From positions 1-34,661 of the IMG/VR virus record IMGVR_UViG_3300019776_001120: a stretch of 34,661 nucleotides of DNA. The stretch is one strand, 5' to 3'. A model generated the notes under the pieces. That model did no database searches. It was given only the letters and a program-made list of their open reading frames with translations, and had not been told where the DNA came from. The stretch is from a virus. Position numbers and translations under genes: made by a program. The first letter of the stretch is position 1, and every line of letters starts with the position of its first letter. Shown piece after piece: positions 17,280 to 24,718 of this stretch.

Positions 17280-17683
17280 TTGAAAGCGGCTTTAATTTCA
17301 GCAAGGGTTGTGCGCACCATGCCTTCAGGTGCTTGGTTGCTACCGCCATATTCCAGCACGCCGATATACGGCAGGTTGTTGGCGATACTGATAGAGGAAA
17401 ATGGCTTTGCATCATCAATGACGCTTACGCCGCGATTGATGGATTCTGCTGCCGCTTGCTCACGTGAAAGGTTGGCGCTTAATTCGATAGTATCGGATGG
17501 CACGGTGTTTACTGCGGTCATCCAATTGCTGCGCGCGCGTCCAGTATCCACAGGTGTTTTGTTCACCACGCCACTCAGTGCCTGCATCGCTACTTTCTTA
17601 ACCATATTGCTATGGTCATCAGGCACTTTGACCTGCGCGAAGATACTCAGGTTTTTATCAAAATCATTGATGTTGCTGGGCAT
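17276..17683 (-). CDS. Head-tail connector / tail completion protein, HK97 gp10-like
   Basis: A 135-residue protein matching the HK97 gp10 or gpZ-like tail completion family: a helical N-terminus, then TPVDTGRARSNWMTAVNT (the family's 'tPvdTGraRs' motif), and NNLPYIGVLEYGGSNQAPEGMVRTTL near the end. The protein helps finish the tail end that docks to the head. It is packed tightly: its start lies two bases after the stopper gene and its stop overlaps the tail terminator start by four bases. Confidence 0.9.
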   Translation of the reverse strand: MPSNINDFDKNLSIFAQVKVPDDHSNMVKKVAMQALSGVVNKTPVDTGRARSNWMTAVNTVPSDTIELSANLSREQAAAESINRGVSVIDDAKPFSSISIANNLPYIGVLEYGGSNQAPEGMVRTTLAEIKAAFK

Positions 17684-17685
17684 GG

Positions 17686-18045
17686 TTAATTGCGAACCTG
17701 TAATGTGTGGATGATTGGCGTATCGGCGGCATATTCGCTATGCACGCCGATGATAATAAATGACTGCCCTGCAAATAGGATGGTATCGCCCGGTGCTGGG
17801 GTAACGGACAAACTGCCTGCGGCAAGGATGATACGGCGGTCACCAGCTTTCACTAATCCTTGGCTAACGTGAAATTCTGAGTAATCCTCAATCAGCCCAC
17901 GGACATTGTATTCTGTGTTTGGCTGGATAAGGTTGCCTGTGGTGGTGTCATAGGTTTCTGTGCCAGGCTTGCGAAGTGTTACGGCCGCGCCGTATGTTTC
18001 GATGCTGTCACGGGCAAAGCCCAGAAAATCTGTTTCAAAAGTCAT
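17686..18045 (-). CDS. Head closure / stopper protein
   Basis: A 119-residue small beta-rich connector protein. GAAVTLRKPGTETYDTTTG, then GLIEDYSEFHVSQGLVKAGDRRIILAAGS and PAPGDTILFAGQSFIIIGV are the strand pattern of head-tail joining (stopper) proteins in GTA-like and lambda-like phages. Position between the adaptor (DnaT-like) and gp10-like genes, with a four-base overlap to the former, supports the role of sealing the portal exit after packaging. No enzyme motif is present. Confidence 0.85.
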   Translation of the reverse strand: MTFETDFLGFARDSIETYGAAVTLRKPGTETYDTTTGNLIQPNTEYNVRGLIEDYSEFHVSQGLVKAGDRRIILAAGSLSVTPAPGDTILFAGQSFIIIGVHSEYAADTPIIHTLQVRN

Positions 18046-18539
18046 GCTCTGAATAGCTCCGCTGTAGGTGAATCTTTGTAAAGTCCGCGCAAAATCTGGC
18101 GAACAATCGGGAATGTCCGATCCGAGCTCGCTTTCTCGAAGTATTCGATTTCAAGAGATGAAACGCGCTGACGCTTGATTGCTCCACCACGTGCCAATGA
18201 AGGCGACAGCGGCTTATCGAGAGCTTCTAAGGCCAGTTCGCAGGCAGCATCTTTAACGCGCTGCGGCACTGCGCCGCTGTTTAATGAACGCCCCTCGGTG
18301 TCATAGACAAGGATTCGCGGCCAGCCTAAGGCTTGCTCGCTACGCTTGATATGACCATACCAGTAAAACTGGCTGTCCAGAAATGAGGTGGCATAAAGGA
18401 TGCCTTTTTCCTTGTCAGGAGTATTGCGCGTTACCCAGCTGGTAATGTTTCGCGCAGTAAAATAAGCGTCGGCTTCTGCTACCGACACATAGGCATTTGC
18501 GTTATTTATGCCGGTTCCGTCTTCGACGACTAGAGCCAT
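18042..18539 (-). CDS. Head-tail adaptor protein, DnaT-like (DnaT_2 family)
   Basis: A 165-residue protein that begins with VEDGTGINNANAYVSVAEADAYFTARN and continues KEKGILYATSFLD, YGHIKRSEQALGWPR and VPQRVKDAACELALEAL. This pattern is annotated as putative DnaT-like ssDNA-binding protein in phages, but in this position it is the ring adaptor between portal and stopper. The DNA-binding label comes from a weak family link and should not be read as replication function. A leader ATAACCAACAAAGGA precedes its ATG. Confidence 0.88.
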   Translation of the reverse strand: MALVVEDGTGINNANAYVSVAEADAYFTARNITSWVTRNTPDKEKGILYATSFLDSQFYWYGHIKRSEQALGWPRILVYDTEGRSLNSGAVPQRVKDAACELALEALDKPLSPSLARGGAIKRQRVSSLEIEYFEKASSDRTFPIVRQILRGLYKDSPTAELFRA

Positions 18540-18564
18540 GCTGAAATCCTTTGTTGGTTATCTT

Positions 18565-18604
18565 AAAAAGTTGCGCCCCAGCCGCGTGAGCAACTAGGGC
18601 GCAA
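18565..18604 (-). terminator. Intrinsic terminator before the connector genes
   Basis: Minus-strand arms TTGCGCCC (18604-18597) and GGGCGCAA (18578-18571) form an 8-bp stem with an 18-base loop followed by CTTTTT. It lies between the 71-residue gene and the adaptor gene, and separates the capsid/lysis-like group from the connector/tail group. Confidence 0.7.
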
Positions 18605-18626
18605 AGTCAGGGGGGAGGTAAAACGG

Positions 18627-18842
18627 TTAAGAAGATTGGAGCTGTTCGTAGAGCGCGTTATTCTCGTCGCGGATTGCATTCAGCTCTTCATCGGTGGGGT
18701 CACGACCTTCTTTAAGCAGAGTTTTGAACAGGCTGTTGGTGTCAGTAAAAGACGCTTTCAGCTCTGGCAATGCTGGTAAAAGCAGAACCACTCGATCAAG
18801 GAGTTCGAGGAAAAGTTGGGTTTGTTTTGGGGATAATGCCAT
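18627..18842 (-). CDS. Small helical protein of unknown function
   Basis: A 71-residue protein, largely helical and leucine-rich in the first half (LFLELLDRVVLLLPALPELKASF) and acidic in the second (DPTDEELNAIRDENNALYEQLQSS), which may form a coiled coil. It lies six bases after the lipoprotein stop and before a terminator. GGAGGTG is 12 bases upstream of the ATG. No family is recognised. Its place next to a holin-like and a lipoprotein gene would allow a lysis-associated or a head-associated role. Confidence 0.65.
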   Translation of the reverse strand: MALSPKQTQLFLELLDRVVLLLPALPELKASFTDTNSLFKTLLKEGRDPTDEELNAIRDENNALYEQLQSS

Positions 18843-18848
18843 AGTGGA

Positions 18849-19199
18849 TTATTTCACCTCCGATGTGTGTTGAAGATAAGTTGAGAGTTCGCCAAGCGCC
18901 GTGCCTGCAATGGCAACGCTGGTTGCAAAATCAGCATTGATGCCGATTAGCCGAGCCGTTTCTGCCGCATCGAATGTGCCTTGCACTCGGCGTGAAATAG
19001 CCTGAATGTTGGTAACGTCTTTATGGCACGGATGCTCTTGAGCGGTTTTGGCGCATCCATTTTTGTAAGTGACAGCCACTTTTTGGATGGTGCGGTAGTC
19101 CGTCTGCAAGCCATAGTAACGTTGCAGGGGTGTGTCGCCTTGCACCGCATTACAGGCGGTTAGAAAGGCAACGAGAACGAAAGCGATAATGTTTTTCAT
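18849..19199 (-). CDS. Small lipoprotein, possible outer-membrane spanin or moron
   Basis: A 116-residue protein with a bacterial lipoprotein signal: MKNIIAFVLVAFLTAC, with lipobox LTAC and the lipidated Cys at residue 16. The mature part is helical with two cysteines (NGCAKTAQEHPC) that could form a disulphide in the periplasm. The start at 19199 is preferred over 19217 because GAGGAA lies just upstream and the signal then starts correctly. It follows the holin-like gene, so an o-spanin-like lysis function is possible, but it is longer than most Rz1 proteins and not proline-rich, and a superinfection-exclusion lipoprotein is an alternative. Confidence 0.75.
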   Translation of the reverse strand: MKNIIAFVLVAFLTACNAVQGDTPLQRYYGLQTDYRTIQKVAVTYKNGCAKTAQEHPCHKDVTNIQAISRRVQGTFDAAETARLIGINADFATSVAIAGTALGELSTYLQHTSEVK

Positions 19200-19206
19200 A
19201 GATTCC

Positions 19207-19395
19207 TCATTGGTCATGTTTTTTGAAAATTGCGGATTTGGTAAAAATCCGCAGGATGATGTTGCCGATCGTCACGATGGTGACGGCAATTGCCGCCTGT
19301 TCCTCCGGTGCGATGGTGATGCCGTAATTGGTGGCAAGCCATGCTGCGACTAGGGCAACAATGTTAAAGATGACGGTTTTGAAGCCTTGCAGCAT
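19207..19395 (-). CDS. Holin-like small membrane protein
   Basis: A 62-residue protein with two predicted membrane segments: FKTVIFNIVALVAAWLATNYG (about 4-24) and AAIAVTIVTIGNIILRIF (about 34-51), joined by a short loop (ITIAPEEQ), with a basic C-terminus (KSAIFKKHDQ). This matches small phage proteins annotated as holins or membrane proteins with the pattern 'lkgwkT..fN...l'. The ATG at 19395 is chosen over 19407 because GGAGG lies five bases upstream. Its stop overlaps the alternative start of the lipoprotein. Placement among head genes, far from the endolysin, is unusual. Confidence 0.8.
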   Translation of the reverse strand: MLQGFKTVIFNIVALVAAWLATNYGITIAPEEQAAIAVTIVTIGNIILRIFTKSAIFKKHDQ

Positions 19396-19419
19396 GACTG
19401 CCTCCATTATTGGTTAAGG

Positions 19420-19905
19420 TTATTGTTGGTTCTGCTTGCCAGAGTTTTTCTTGCCGTTGCCCTGAGCTTTTTTGGCTTCGGTGTCTGGTTTGCTTTCGCC
19501 TTGCGGTGCTTCCTCTTGCTGCGCGGGCGCTTCTTGTGGTGCGTCAGTTGCAAGCTGTTCTTCGCCAGTTTGCGATTGAGGTTCAGCACTTGGTTCCGCT
19601 TGAGGTTCTGGCTGTTTTGCTTGCTCAGGCTCAGGTTTTGCAGATTCATCAAGTTTGGTGGCTGGAGGAAATTCACCTGTTGCAGCAAGGCGATTTTCTC
19701 GTGCGGTGTCATACTCAGCAACTTTTTGCTCAAGCTCATGCGCATAGCAAACGTCATGATAACGGCACAAAATACTTGCAGCGGCAGTTGCTTCATTGGC
19801 TGCAACTTCGCAAGCGCCATCGACAAATTGAAAGTTGCCGATTTTAAGGGATAACCCCCGATTGGGTCCGAAGGTTGTGAATTTCACGTTTGATTCGTTA
19901 GACAT
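19420..19905 (-). CDS. Hypothetical head-associated protein with Glu/Gln/Pro-rich tail
   Basis: A 161-residue protein with two parts. Residues 1-75 form a compact N-terminal domain (LSLKIGNFQFVDGACEVAANEATAAASILCRYHDVCY), resembling small proteins that follow capsid genes in other phages. Residues about 85-161 are low-complexity, rich in Glu, Gln, Pro, Ala and Lys, probably disordered. Position straight after the capsid gene suggests a head completion or capsid-associated protein. The ATG has AGGAG and a TTAACCAA leader upstream. No family name is given. Confidence 0.75.
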   Translation of the reverse strand: MSNESNVKFTTFGPNRGLSLKIGNFQFVDGACEVAANEATAAASILCRYHDVCYAHELEQKVAEYDTARENRLAATGEFPPATKLDESAKPEPEQAKQPEPQAEPSAEPQSQTGEEQLATDAPQEAPAQQEEAPQGESKPDTEAKKAQGNGKKNSGKQNQQ

Positions 19906-19935
19906 AGTTTCTCCTATTGGTTTTGGTTAAAAGAA

Positions 19936-19960
19936 AGGCGGGAGTTTTAAGCTCCCGCCT
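19936..19960 (-). terminator. Intrinsic terminator after the major capsid gene
   Basis: A nine-base-pair stem (AGGCGGGAG / CTCCCGCCT) with a seven-base loop lies 14 bases after the capsid stop and is followed on the minus strand by TTTCTTTT. It would let capsid messages end here while a fraction reads through into downstream head genes. Confidence 0.8.
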
Positions 19961-19973
19961 CGGTAGTGATGGG

Positions 19974-20903
19974 TTAGTTGGTGACGCCTTTGAGTGCGGC
20001 CAAACCTTTGAGCGAAAACAGAGCAAGCCCGCAGTACCATTTGACGCGGGTGATGGTTTCGTCCTTGGTTTCGGAAATACCCACTTCCTCGACCTGCATA
20101 CCTGCCGCTTCATTTGCAGCGGTGATGCCTGAAATCCCGTGACTCATAGAGCCATCATCCAGAGTGCCAGCAAAGATTGTGGTACAAGCAGTGCTAGTGC
20201 CTTGCGTCTGGTTGATAGGGATGTAGTCGTTACGGAAGATAGGAATGTTACGGTAGGCAGGAACTTGCTCACCGTTCGGCAGGGTCATAATATCCGATGC
20301 ACTATTGCCGCCCAGCGCGCGCAGAAGCGCGAGATAGGAACGCAAAGTACGAGCGTGCATGAGGATATAATCGACCTGACCGTCCTTATCCGTCACTAGG
20401 TCAATCAGCTGATCGAGATAAGCGAAGGTAACCACGTCACCATTGCCGGCACCTGCGTTGGCCGTAATAGTCTGAGTCGGGTCAACAAGGCTCAGTAAGC
20501 CTTGAAAACTATCAGCCGTACCGTCGCCGTTAATCATGCCATCCTGGTATTTGCGTCCTAGCGATTTTGCTTTAGACGCAACCTGAATAGCTTTCTGGTC
20601 ATTGACGTTGGAACGGGTGGCTTGAATCAGACCGTTGACTTCCGCATCACCGAGAATAGTGGTGAGGCTGGAAGTTACTGCCGTGAAGGTAGCCGCTGCT
20701 TTCGCAGTGATTGTGCCGCCGACGCCGCCATATTGCACGTCGCCAAGGGCATTTTCACGGTTATAGGCCAGCGCATTGCCTTCGATTTCAGTGAAAGGCA
20801 GGAGCTGGTAGAAGCGGTTGATGGTAATGACGTTTTCAATCACGCCAGCCACCAACATATTAAGGGAAAGTTTCGCACTTTCCGCGAGAGTTACAGAAGG
20901 CAT
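19974..20903 (-). CDS. Major capsid protein
   Basis: A 309-residue protein of HK97-like major capsid type. It starts MPSVTLAESAKLSLNMLVAG, has a central domain with GDAEVNGLIQATRSNVNDQKAIQVASKAKSLGRKYQDGMINGDG (the long spine helix and the loop after it), and ends with TITRVKWYCGLALFSLKGLAALKG, the closing strand typical of this capsid subgroup. The start at 20903 is chosen because GGAGAACCCTT lies directly upstream; an upstream in-frame extension to 21002 is Arg-rich and not capsid-like. The gene is flanked by terminators on both sides and follows the scaffold gene. Confidence 0.92.
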   Translation of the reverse strand: MPSVTLAESAKLSLNMLVAGVIENVITINRFYQLLPFTEIEGNALAYNRENALGDVQYGGVGGTITAKAAATFTAVTSSLTTILGDAEVNGLIQATRSNVNDQKAIQVASKAKSLGRKYQDGMINGDGTADSFQGLLSLVDPTQTITANAGAGNGDVVTFAYLDQLIDLVTDKDGQVDYILMHARTLRSYLALLRALGGNSASDIMTLPNGEQVPAYRNIPIFRNDYIPINQTQGTSTACTTIFAGTLDDGSMSHGISGITAANEAAGMQVEEVGISETKDETITRVKWYCGLALFSLKGLAALKGVTN

Positions 20904-21021
20904 AAGGGTTCTCCATTGATTAAGGTTAAAGTTGAGATTGCGTTCCCTCGTTGGCTCCCCCGCGGATAGGACGATTTTTCTGCACGCTCGGCTTTGGCTC
21001 ACCCGCCGCCGAAATCAGGCA

Positions 21022-21057
21022 ATAAAAAAGGCGCGTCCCATCACGGGAACACGCCTT
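21022..21057 (-). terminator. Intrinsic terminator between scaffold and capsid genes
   Basis: On the minus strand, AAGGCG-T-GTTCCC pairs with GGGAC-GCGCCTT across a short loop and is followed by six T. It begins just after the scaffold stop (21081). The capsid gene starts about 120 bases downstream, and I found no clear promoter between, so readthrough is needed for capsid expression. Confidence 0.75.
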
Positions 21058-21080
21058 CAAAAAACTGGTTGGAAGTCGGG

Positions 21081-21851
21081 CTACTTTTTCTGCAAGCCCA
21101 ACTGGATTTTCTGGATAGAGGTCAGCTCACCTGAATTATTCGCAGTTGAACGGTTGCCTTTACCAGCGGGTGAACCGCTGCCAGAAGCATTAGTGCCTTG
21201 GTAAAATTTAGGCTTTTGCTTCTTGAAGGTTTCACCAAAGAATGCGTCAACGGTCAGATCCGATGCGTTGCCGCTGTCATCTTTCACAACGACGTTGAAA
21301 TTATCGTCGAGGGCAAAACGACCACGTGTAAGCGTCAGCACGTCATCCACGTCATCAGCAAAAACGCCAGCCTTCATAACGGCGCGACGGATTTTGTCGT
21401 CGAGGATATAATTTTTCTTGTCGCTTTCAGAACGCTCGACAGCCTCAGTAGATTTTTTGAGTTTCTTTTCAAAGTCGGCTTTGAGATCGTTGAGTTCTTT
21501 GGAGAAATTGCCTTTGGCTTTTTCAAGAGCTTCCTCGTATCTGCCTTTTGCTTCTAAAGTCTCGCGCTCACGCTGCTCTTTTTCGGTTTCCCACTCTTTC
21601 TCTTTTTCGAGCAGTTTGCCGTATTTGTCCTTGTCGATGCTTTCCAGCTCTTTTGCTGACTTGGTATATTTGGTTTCAAAATCGCTACGGATTTTGCGCT
21701 CACTGGCAAGAGCCTTGTCCTTAGCGGTCAATGCAGCAAGCAGTTCTGTTGGGTTAACGGCGTATTTGCCGTCATCGGTTTTGTGATAGAGCTTGCGCGA
21801 CTCTTCAGGAATTGCGTCAAGATTGTCAGTGTTTAAGGGTAGGTTTTGCAT
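21081..21851 (-). CDS. Capsid scaffolding protein
   Basis: A 256-residue protein placed just before the major capsid gene. A short N-terminal part (PEESRKLYHKTDDGKYAVNPTE) is followed by a long Lys/Glu-rich coiled coil (about 45-145, for example LLEKEKEWETEKEQREREA-like heptads), then an alpha/beta section with DDKIRRAVMKAGVFADDVDDVLTLTRGRFALDDNFNV, which is typical of GP20-type scaffolds, and a flexible Gly/Ser/Asn-rich C-terminus. It should direct capsid assembly and leave the head before packaging. Confidence 0.88.
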   Translation of the reverse strand: MQNLPLNTDNLDAIPEESRKLYHKTDDGKYAVNPTELLAALTAKDKALASERKIRSDFETKYTKSAKELESIDKDKYGKLLEKEKEWETEKEQRERETLEAKGRYEEALEKAKGNFSKELNDLKADFEKKLKKSTEAVERSESDKKNYILDDKIRRAVMKAGVFADDVDDVLTLTRGRFALDDNFNVVVKDDSGNASDLTVDAFFGETFKKQKPKFYQGTNASGSGSPAGKGNRSTANNSGELTSIQKIQLGLQKK

Positions 21852-21890
21852 GGGGTCTCCTTTGGTTGTGGCCTCTCGCCGTTGAAAAAA

Positions 21891-21919
21891 CGCGCCCCAG
21901 CTTCCCGCTAGAAACGCGC
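21891..21919 (-). terminator. Weak possible second terminator upstream of scaffold
   Basis: On the minus strand, arms CGCG (21918-21915) and CGCG (21894-21891), plus an inner AGC/GCT pairing, precede six T. It shares GCTGGGGCGC with the right arm of the terminator at 18565-18604. The stem is short and interrupted, so this call is tentative. Confidence 0.35.
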
Positions 21920-21923
21920 AACA

Positions 21924-21956
21924 AAAAAGCCGCTCGGAAATCCGAAGCGGCTTTTT
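21924..21956. terminator. Strong, bidirectional-looking terminator after the zinc-site gene
   Basis: AAAAAGCCGCT / AGCGGCTTTTT arms with an inner CGGA / TCCG pairing form a long stem with T-runs on both strands. It lies 27 bases after the stop of the 83-residue zinc-site gene and, together with the promoter before that gene, isolates it as a separate unit. Confidence 0.8.
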
Positions 21957-21982
21957 ATCTCGGTGCTGATAATCAGCTTAAA

Positions 21983-22234
21983 TTAGATGATGTATGTCTT
22001 TCTGCCTTTAACCAAACAGCTTAAACACAGCAATTTCTGAACTACTGGCTTTAGTTCGTTATCCTTGCGCATGACCATTGGATACACAGGTATAAATTCA
22101 ATCGTATCTACACCTTCAAACCGCATGCAAACATTGCAGGTAACCTGTTCTTCGTCACCAGCTTGTAATTCTGACCTTGGACTTTGACCGCCCTCAATCA
22201 CCGTTAATCTTGAATATTTTTTTTCATTTCCCAT
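21983..22234 (-). CDS. Small CxxC zinc-binding-like protein (moron candidate)
   Basis: An 83-residue protein of unknown family with two CxxC pairs, CNVC (33-36) and CLSC (70-73), separated by about 34 residues, which would form a zinc ribbon. The middle (FEGVDTIEFIPVYPMVMRKDNELKP) is beta-rich. It lies between the MuF and scaffold genes but has its own promoter (TTGCAA / TATAAT) upstream and a strong terminator downstream. No ribosome site precedes the ATG, and the predicted transcript start is within one or two bases of it, so translation may be leaderless. It may be a regulator or host-directed moron; the function is not known. Confidence 0.75.
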   Translation of the reverse strand: MGNEKKYSRLTVIEGGQSPRSELQAGDEEQVTCNVCMRFEGVDTIEFIPVYPMVMRKDNELKPVVQKLLCLSCLVKGRKTYII

Positions 22235-22242
22235 AGCCGCAT

Positions 22243-22270
22243 ATTATAGCGGATGGAGAAATTATTGCAA
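22243..22270 (-). promoter_or_regulatory. Sigma-70-like promoter for the zinc-site gene
   Basis: Minus-strand TTGCAA (22270-22265) and a perfect TATAAT (22248-22243) are spaced by 16 bases. It overlaps the end of the MuF gene. Predicted transcription would begin near 22236, adjacent to the ATG at 22234. Confidence 0.65.
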
Positions 22271-23317
22271 CTTTGCAAAGGCGTTTTTTTCATGTTTTCG
22301 TAATTCGTCGAGTGTGTAAACTTCACCCTTAAAATTCACGAAGCGGTCAAGCGTCAGCCCGCCTTCATTAAAGAGCTTTGCCTTGGTTTTTCCTAGCACG
22401 TCTTCGACCACATCTTGCGGCTGCTTTTTAAGCCAATCCTGATAAGTCAGAGTTTCAGGCACTTGCCCATCCATCGATGCGCGGGTGCTTTCAGTAAGCT
22501 CCTTGGCATCAATGCCCAGCTCTTGCCATGATTTTAGAATCGGTGTTGAAGATGAGCGACAATTTGGATGGCGTGGCGGCATCGGGCCCGTGGCCAAGTC
22601 AAACACCTGACCATCAAGTGAAGCACATATCACCGTAGTGCGTCGATCAAGTGTTGCGGTAAAACGCCATGCTTTAACAACGGAGTCATTGGCACGATAG
22701 ACTTCATCACGTGCGCGGGCGGTGATGTGCGTGATGGATGTGCGTACCAGCCTTTCCACATCATCGCGCGAACGTTGCAGGATGCCATCCTTATAATTCA
22801 GTGCTTTGCTGCCGCGAATGCGACGAATGATGTCAGGCGTGGTTTCACCTTCGATAACGCCAATACGGATTGCCTGCTCAATGCGCTTCACACTTACAGC
22901 ATCCAGGTCTTTTACCTCGTCAGCTATGAAACGCCCTTGCATGGGCTTACTTGTTACTAACGCAGAGAGAGTTTCTATTGCTGGACGGATAAGCGTAATC
23001 TCAACGGGAAGCAGTTTTTCAATAAGTTTGGCGTTAAAATCTGATTCGTAATGAGCCGTTTCCGTTAGCTTGCCATTCAATTTTTCTTGTAGAACGCCGT
23101 ATGCTTCCGTGGTTAGTTTTCTAACCTCTACAAGCATTGACTGCAATCTACGTTGAGAAAAATCCGTTAGATCAGCACCAGATAATTTTGAAATTATATC
23201 ATTTTGGCTTTGAATCAATACTTCCAAAATTTCTCGCACCACCTGAGTTGAATAACGCTGCAGGTAAATCTGGTGCTGCACACCGGCATGAAAGAGGGCT
23301 TCATTGATGTTTTGCAT
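22262..23317 (-). CDS. MuF-like head morphogenesis / minor head protein
   Basis: A 351-residue minor head protein following the portal, as in SPP1 gp7 and Mu gpF. The C-terminal MuF domain is visible: DDVERLVRTSITHITARARDEVYRAN, then VVKAWRFTATLDRRTTVICASLDGQVFDL and PMPPRHPNCRSSSTPI (about 185-265). The N-terminal half is helical. The protein is packaged with or near the portal and in some phages enters the cell with the DNA. It starts two bases after the portal stop. Confidence 0.92.
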   Translation of the reverse strand: MQNINEALFHAGVQHQIYLQRYSTQVVREILEVLIQSQNDIISKLSGADLTDFSQRRLQSMLVEVRKLTTEAYGVLQEKLNGKLTETAHYESDFNAKLIEKLLPVEITLIRPAIETLSALVTSKPMQGRFIADEVKDLDAVSVKRIEQAIRIGVIEGETTPDIIRRIRGSKALNYKDGILQRSRDDVERLVRTSITHITARARDEVYRANDSVVKAWRFTATLDRRTTVICASLDGQVFDLATGPMPPRHPNCRSSSTPILKSWQELGIDAKELTESTRASMDGQVPETLTYQDWLKKQPQDVVEDVLGKTKAKLFNEGGLTLDRFVNFKGEVYTLDELRKHEKNAFAKLQ

Positions 23318-23319
23318 GA

Positions 23320-24714
23320 TTATGCTGTGGCCGATGAGTTGTTGATTGGCGGATCAGTTCTGCCTTCGGTTTCAATGCGGTCAATTTCTTCCTCAATATC
23401 CAGCTCATTACGCAAAACATTACGGCGTTTAAGTTCAGTGAGATATGATTCACGAGAAAGTTCACCAGACAGCCGTGATTTTAGAAGCGTGTCTTCGTCT
23501 TTGCCGGAAATCAGAGATAGACCAAAGTCTTCGTTGATATTGACTCCGCCCACCGCTTCAGCTGGCAATTTCGACCAGAGAGCCATAAGCATAAATGCCT
23601 GTTGCATGGCATTTTCAAGGCGGCGCACCATGTCTTGCAGTGCGGAATGGGATTTGGCGGTATCCAGCGATGCAGCGGTTGCTGTGCTATCGCCTGAACG
23701 TTGCATGAGTAACTGCCCACCCATTGCATCCATTTTTTCCTCAAGGTCACGGATGGATTGCCTGCCACTATCAACGGCTGCGCCCGTATGTTCAACGAAG
23801 GTAAGTTTTGCCTGCGGGTCTTCCGACATAATCATGCGGTTAGGACCAATTTCGATGTCTTTCTGGTCTTGAGAAAATCCTGCGCCATGCAATAACGGGA
23901 AACGAATGAAATGCAGGATATGTTCTTGGTCAGATGAGGACTGCCAGTGCAAAACATTGAGATGCGCTAAATCCAGCAATGGCGGCTTGGCTTCCATATA
24001 GCCAGTTTTGCCAGTGTAAAAAGTTACCAGAGGAATGCGCCCAAGCGAGATTAAGCCTTGGTCAACAATGACCCATTCTTTCTTTTGCAGCTCATAAAGC
24101 TCAAAGCGATCAGGATAAAGAACGCGAATACGCTGGACGAATTTTTCGCCCCATTCTCCGTCAGCCTCCGTGCTGTTTTCACGAAAGCGCACCTGTGTAA
24201 GCGTGCGCACACCATTAAACAATTCTGACCGCCAACCGATTAAATCAGCGGCACGAACAGGCACAATATAAGGGCGTGTCTTTAGGCTCTGCTCATCTGC
24301 CAGTGTCTTTTCACCGTCATTGCGTGGATGATCGACAAGCAGATGAACGAGTCCATCGGTCAGCCCATATTCAAAGATTTCACGGCAAAAAGTGGTGACA
24401 TTACTGCCGCAAAGGTCGATGTCTTTGCTCCACTCTTTGATTTGTTCTGGGGTGTCTTCGAGCAAATTCACAGGTTTAGAAAATGGTTTTCCAACCAGTT
24501 TTTGCACCGTATCCGCAAAAGCATTGTAGAGAACCGAACGTGACAAACGATTGCGATATGCAGCCACGCTTTCTTTAGGCTCACGCGGAAGATATTTTTG
24601 CCCAGCTTCACGCATAGCTTCCGTGCCGCCCATAAGCGTAGTGACCAGCTCAAGGTCACTCAGCATATTCAGATATGCTTTTGAAGGCGTATCAATGGTT
24701 GGTTTCTTAGCCAT
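23320..24714 (-). CDS. Portal protein, DUF4055-like
   Basis: A 464-residue portal protein of the DUF4055 group. Features include the N-terminal SKAYLNMLSDLELVTTLMGGTEAMREAGQKYLP, then ESVAAYRNRLSRSVLYNAFADTVQKLVGKPFSKPV, and the wing/clip region with PPLLDLAHLNVLHWQSSSDQEHILHFIRFP. It forms the ring at the special head vertex through which the terminase pumps DNA. Position after the large terminase and before MuF is canonical. Its ATG follows the terminase stop by a few bases. Confidence 0.93.
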   Translation of the reverse strand: MAKKPTIDTPSKAYLNMLSDLELVTTLMGGTEAMREAGQKYLPREPKESVAAYRNRLSRSVLYNAFADTVQKLVGKPFSKPVNLLEDTPEQIKEWSKDIDLCGSNVTTFCREIFEYGLTDGLVHLLVDHPRNDGEKTLADEQSLKTRPYIVPVRAADLIGWRSELFNGVRTLTQVRFRENSTEADGEWGEKFVQRIRVLYPDRFELYELQKKEWVIVDQGLISLGRIPLVTFYTGKTGYMEAKPPLLDLAHLNVLHWQSSSDQEHILHFIRFPLLHGAGFSQDQKDIEIGPNRMIMSEDPQAKLTFVEHTGAAVDSGRQSIRDLEEKMDAMGGQLLMQRSGDSTATAASLDTAKSHSALQDMVRRLENAMQQAFMLMALWSKLPAEAVGGVNINEDFGLSLISGKDEDTLLKSRLSGELSRESYLTELKRRNVLRNELDIEEEIDRIETEGRTDPPINNSSATA

Positions 24715-24718
24715 GAAA

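Noticed and set aside
19407-19854. Several overlapping frames on both strands opposite the acidic-tailed head protein
   Set aside because: They arise from low-complexity Glu/Gln/Pro codons. The frame at 19420-19905 has a ribosome site and a coherent N-terminal domain, the others do not.
21003-21021. Longer N-terminus of the major capsid protein (start at 21002)
   Set aside because: The extra 33 residues are Arg-rich and unlike capsid starts, and the ATG at 20903 has GGAG with good spacing.
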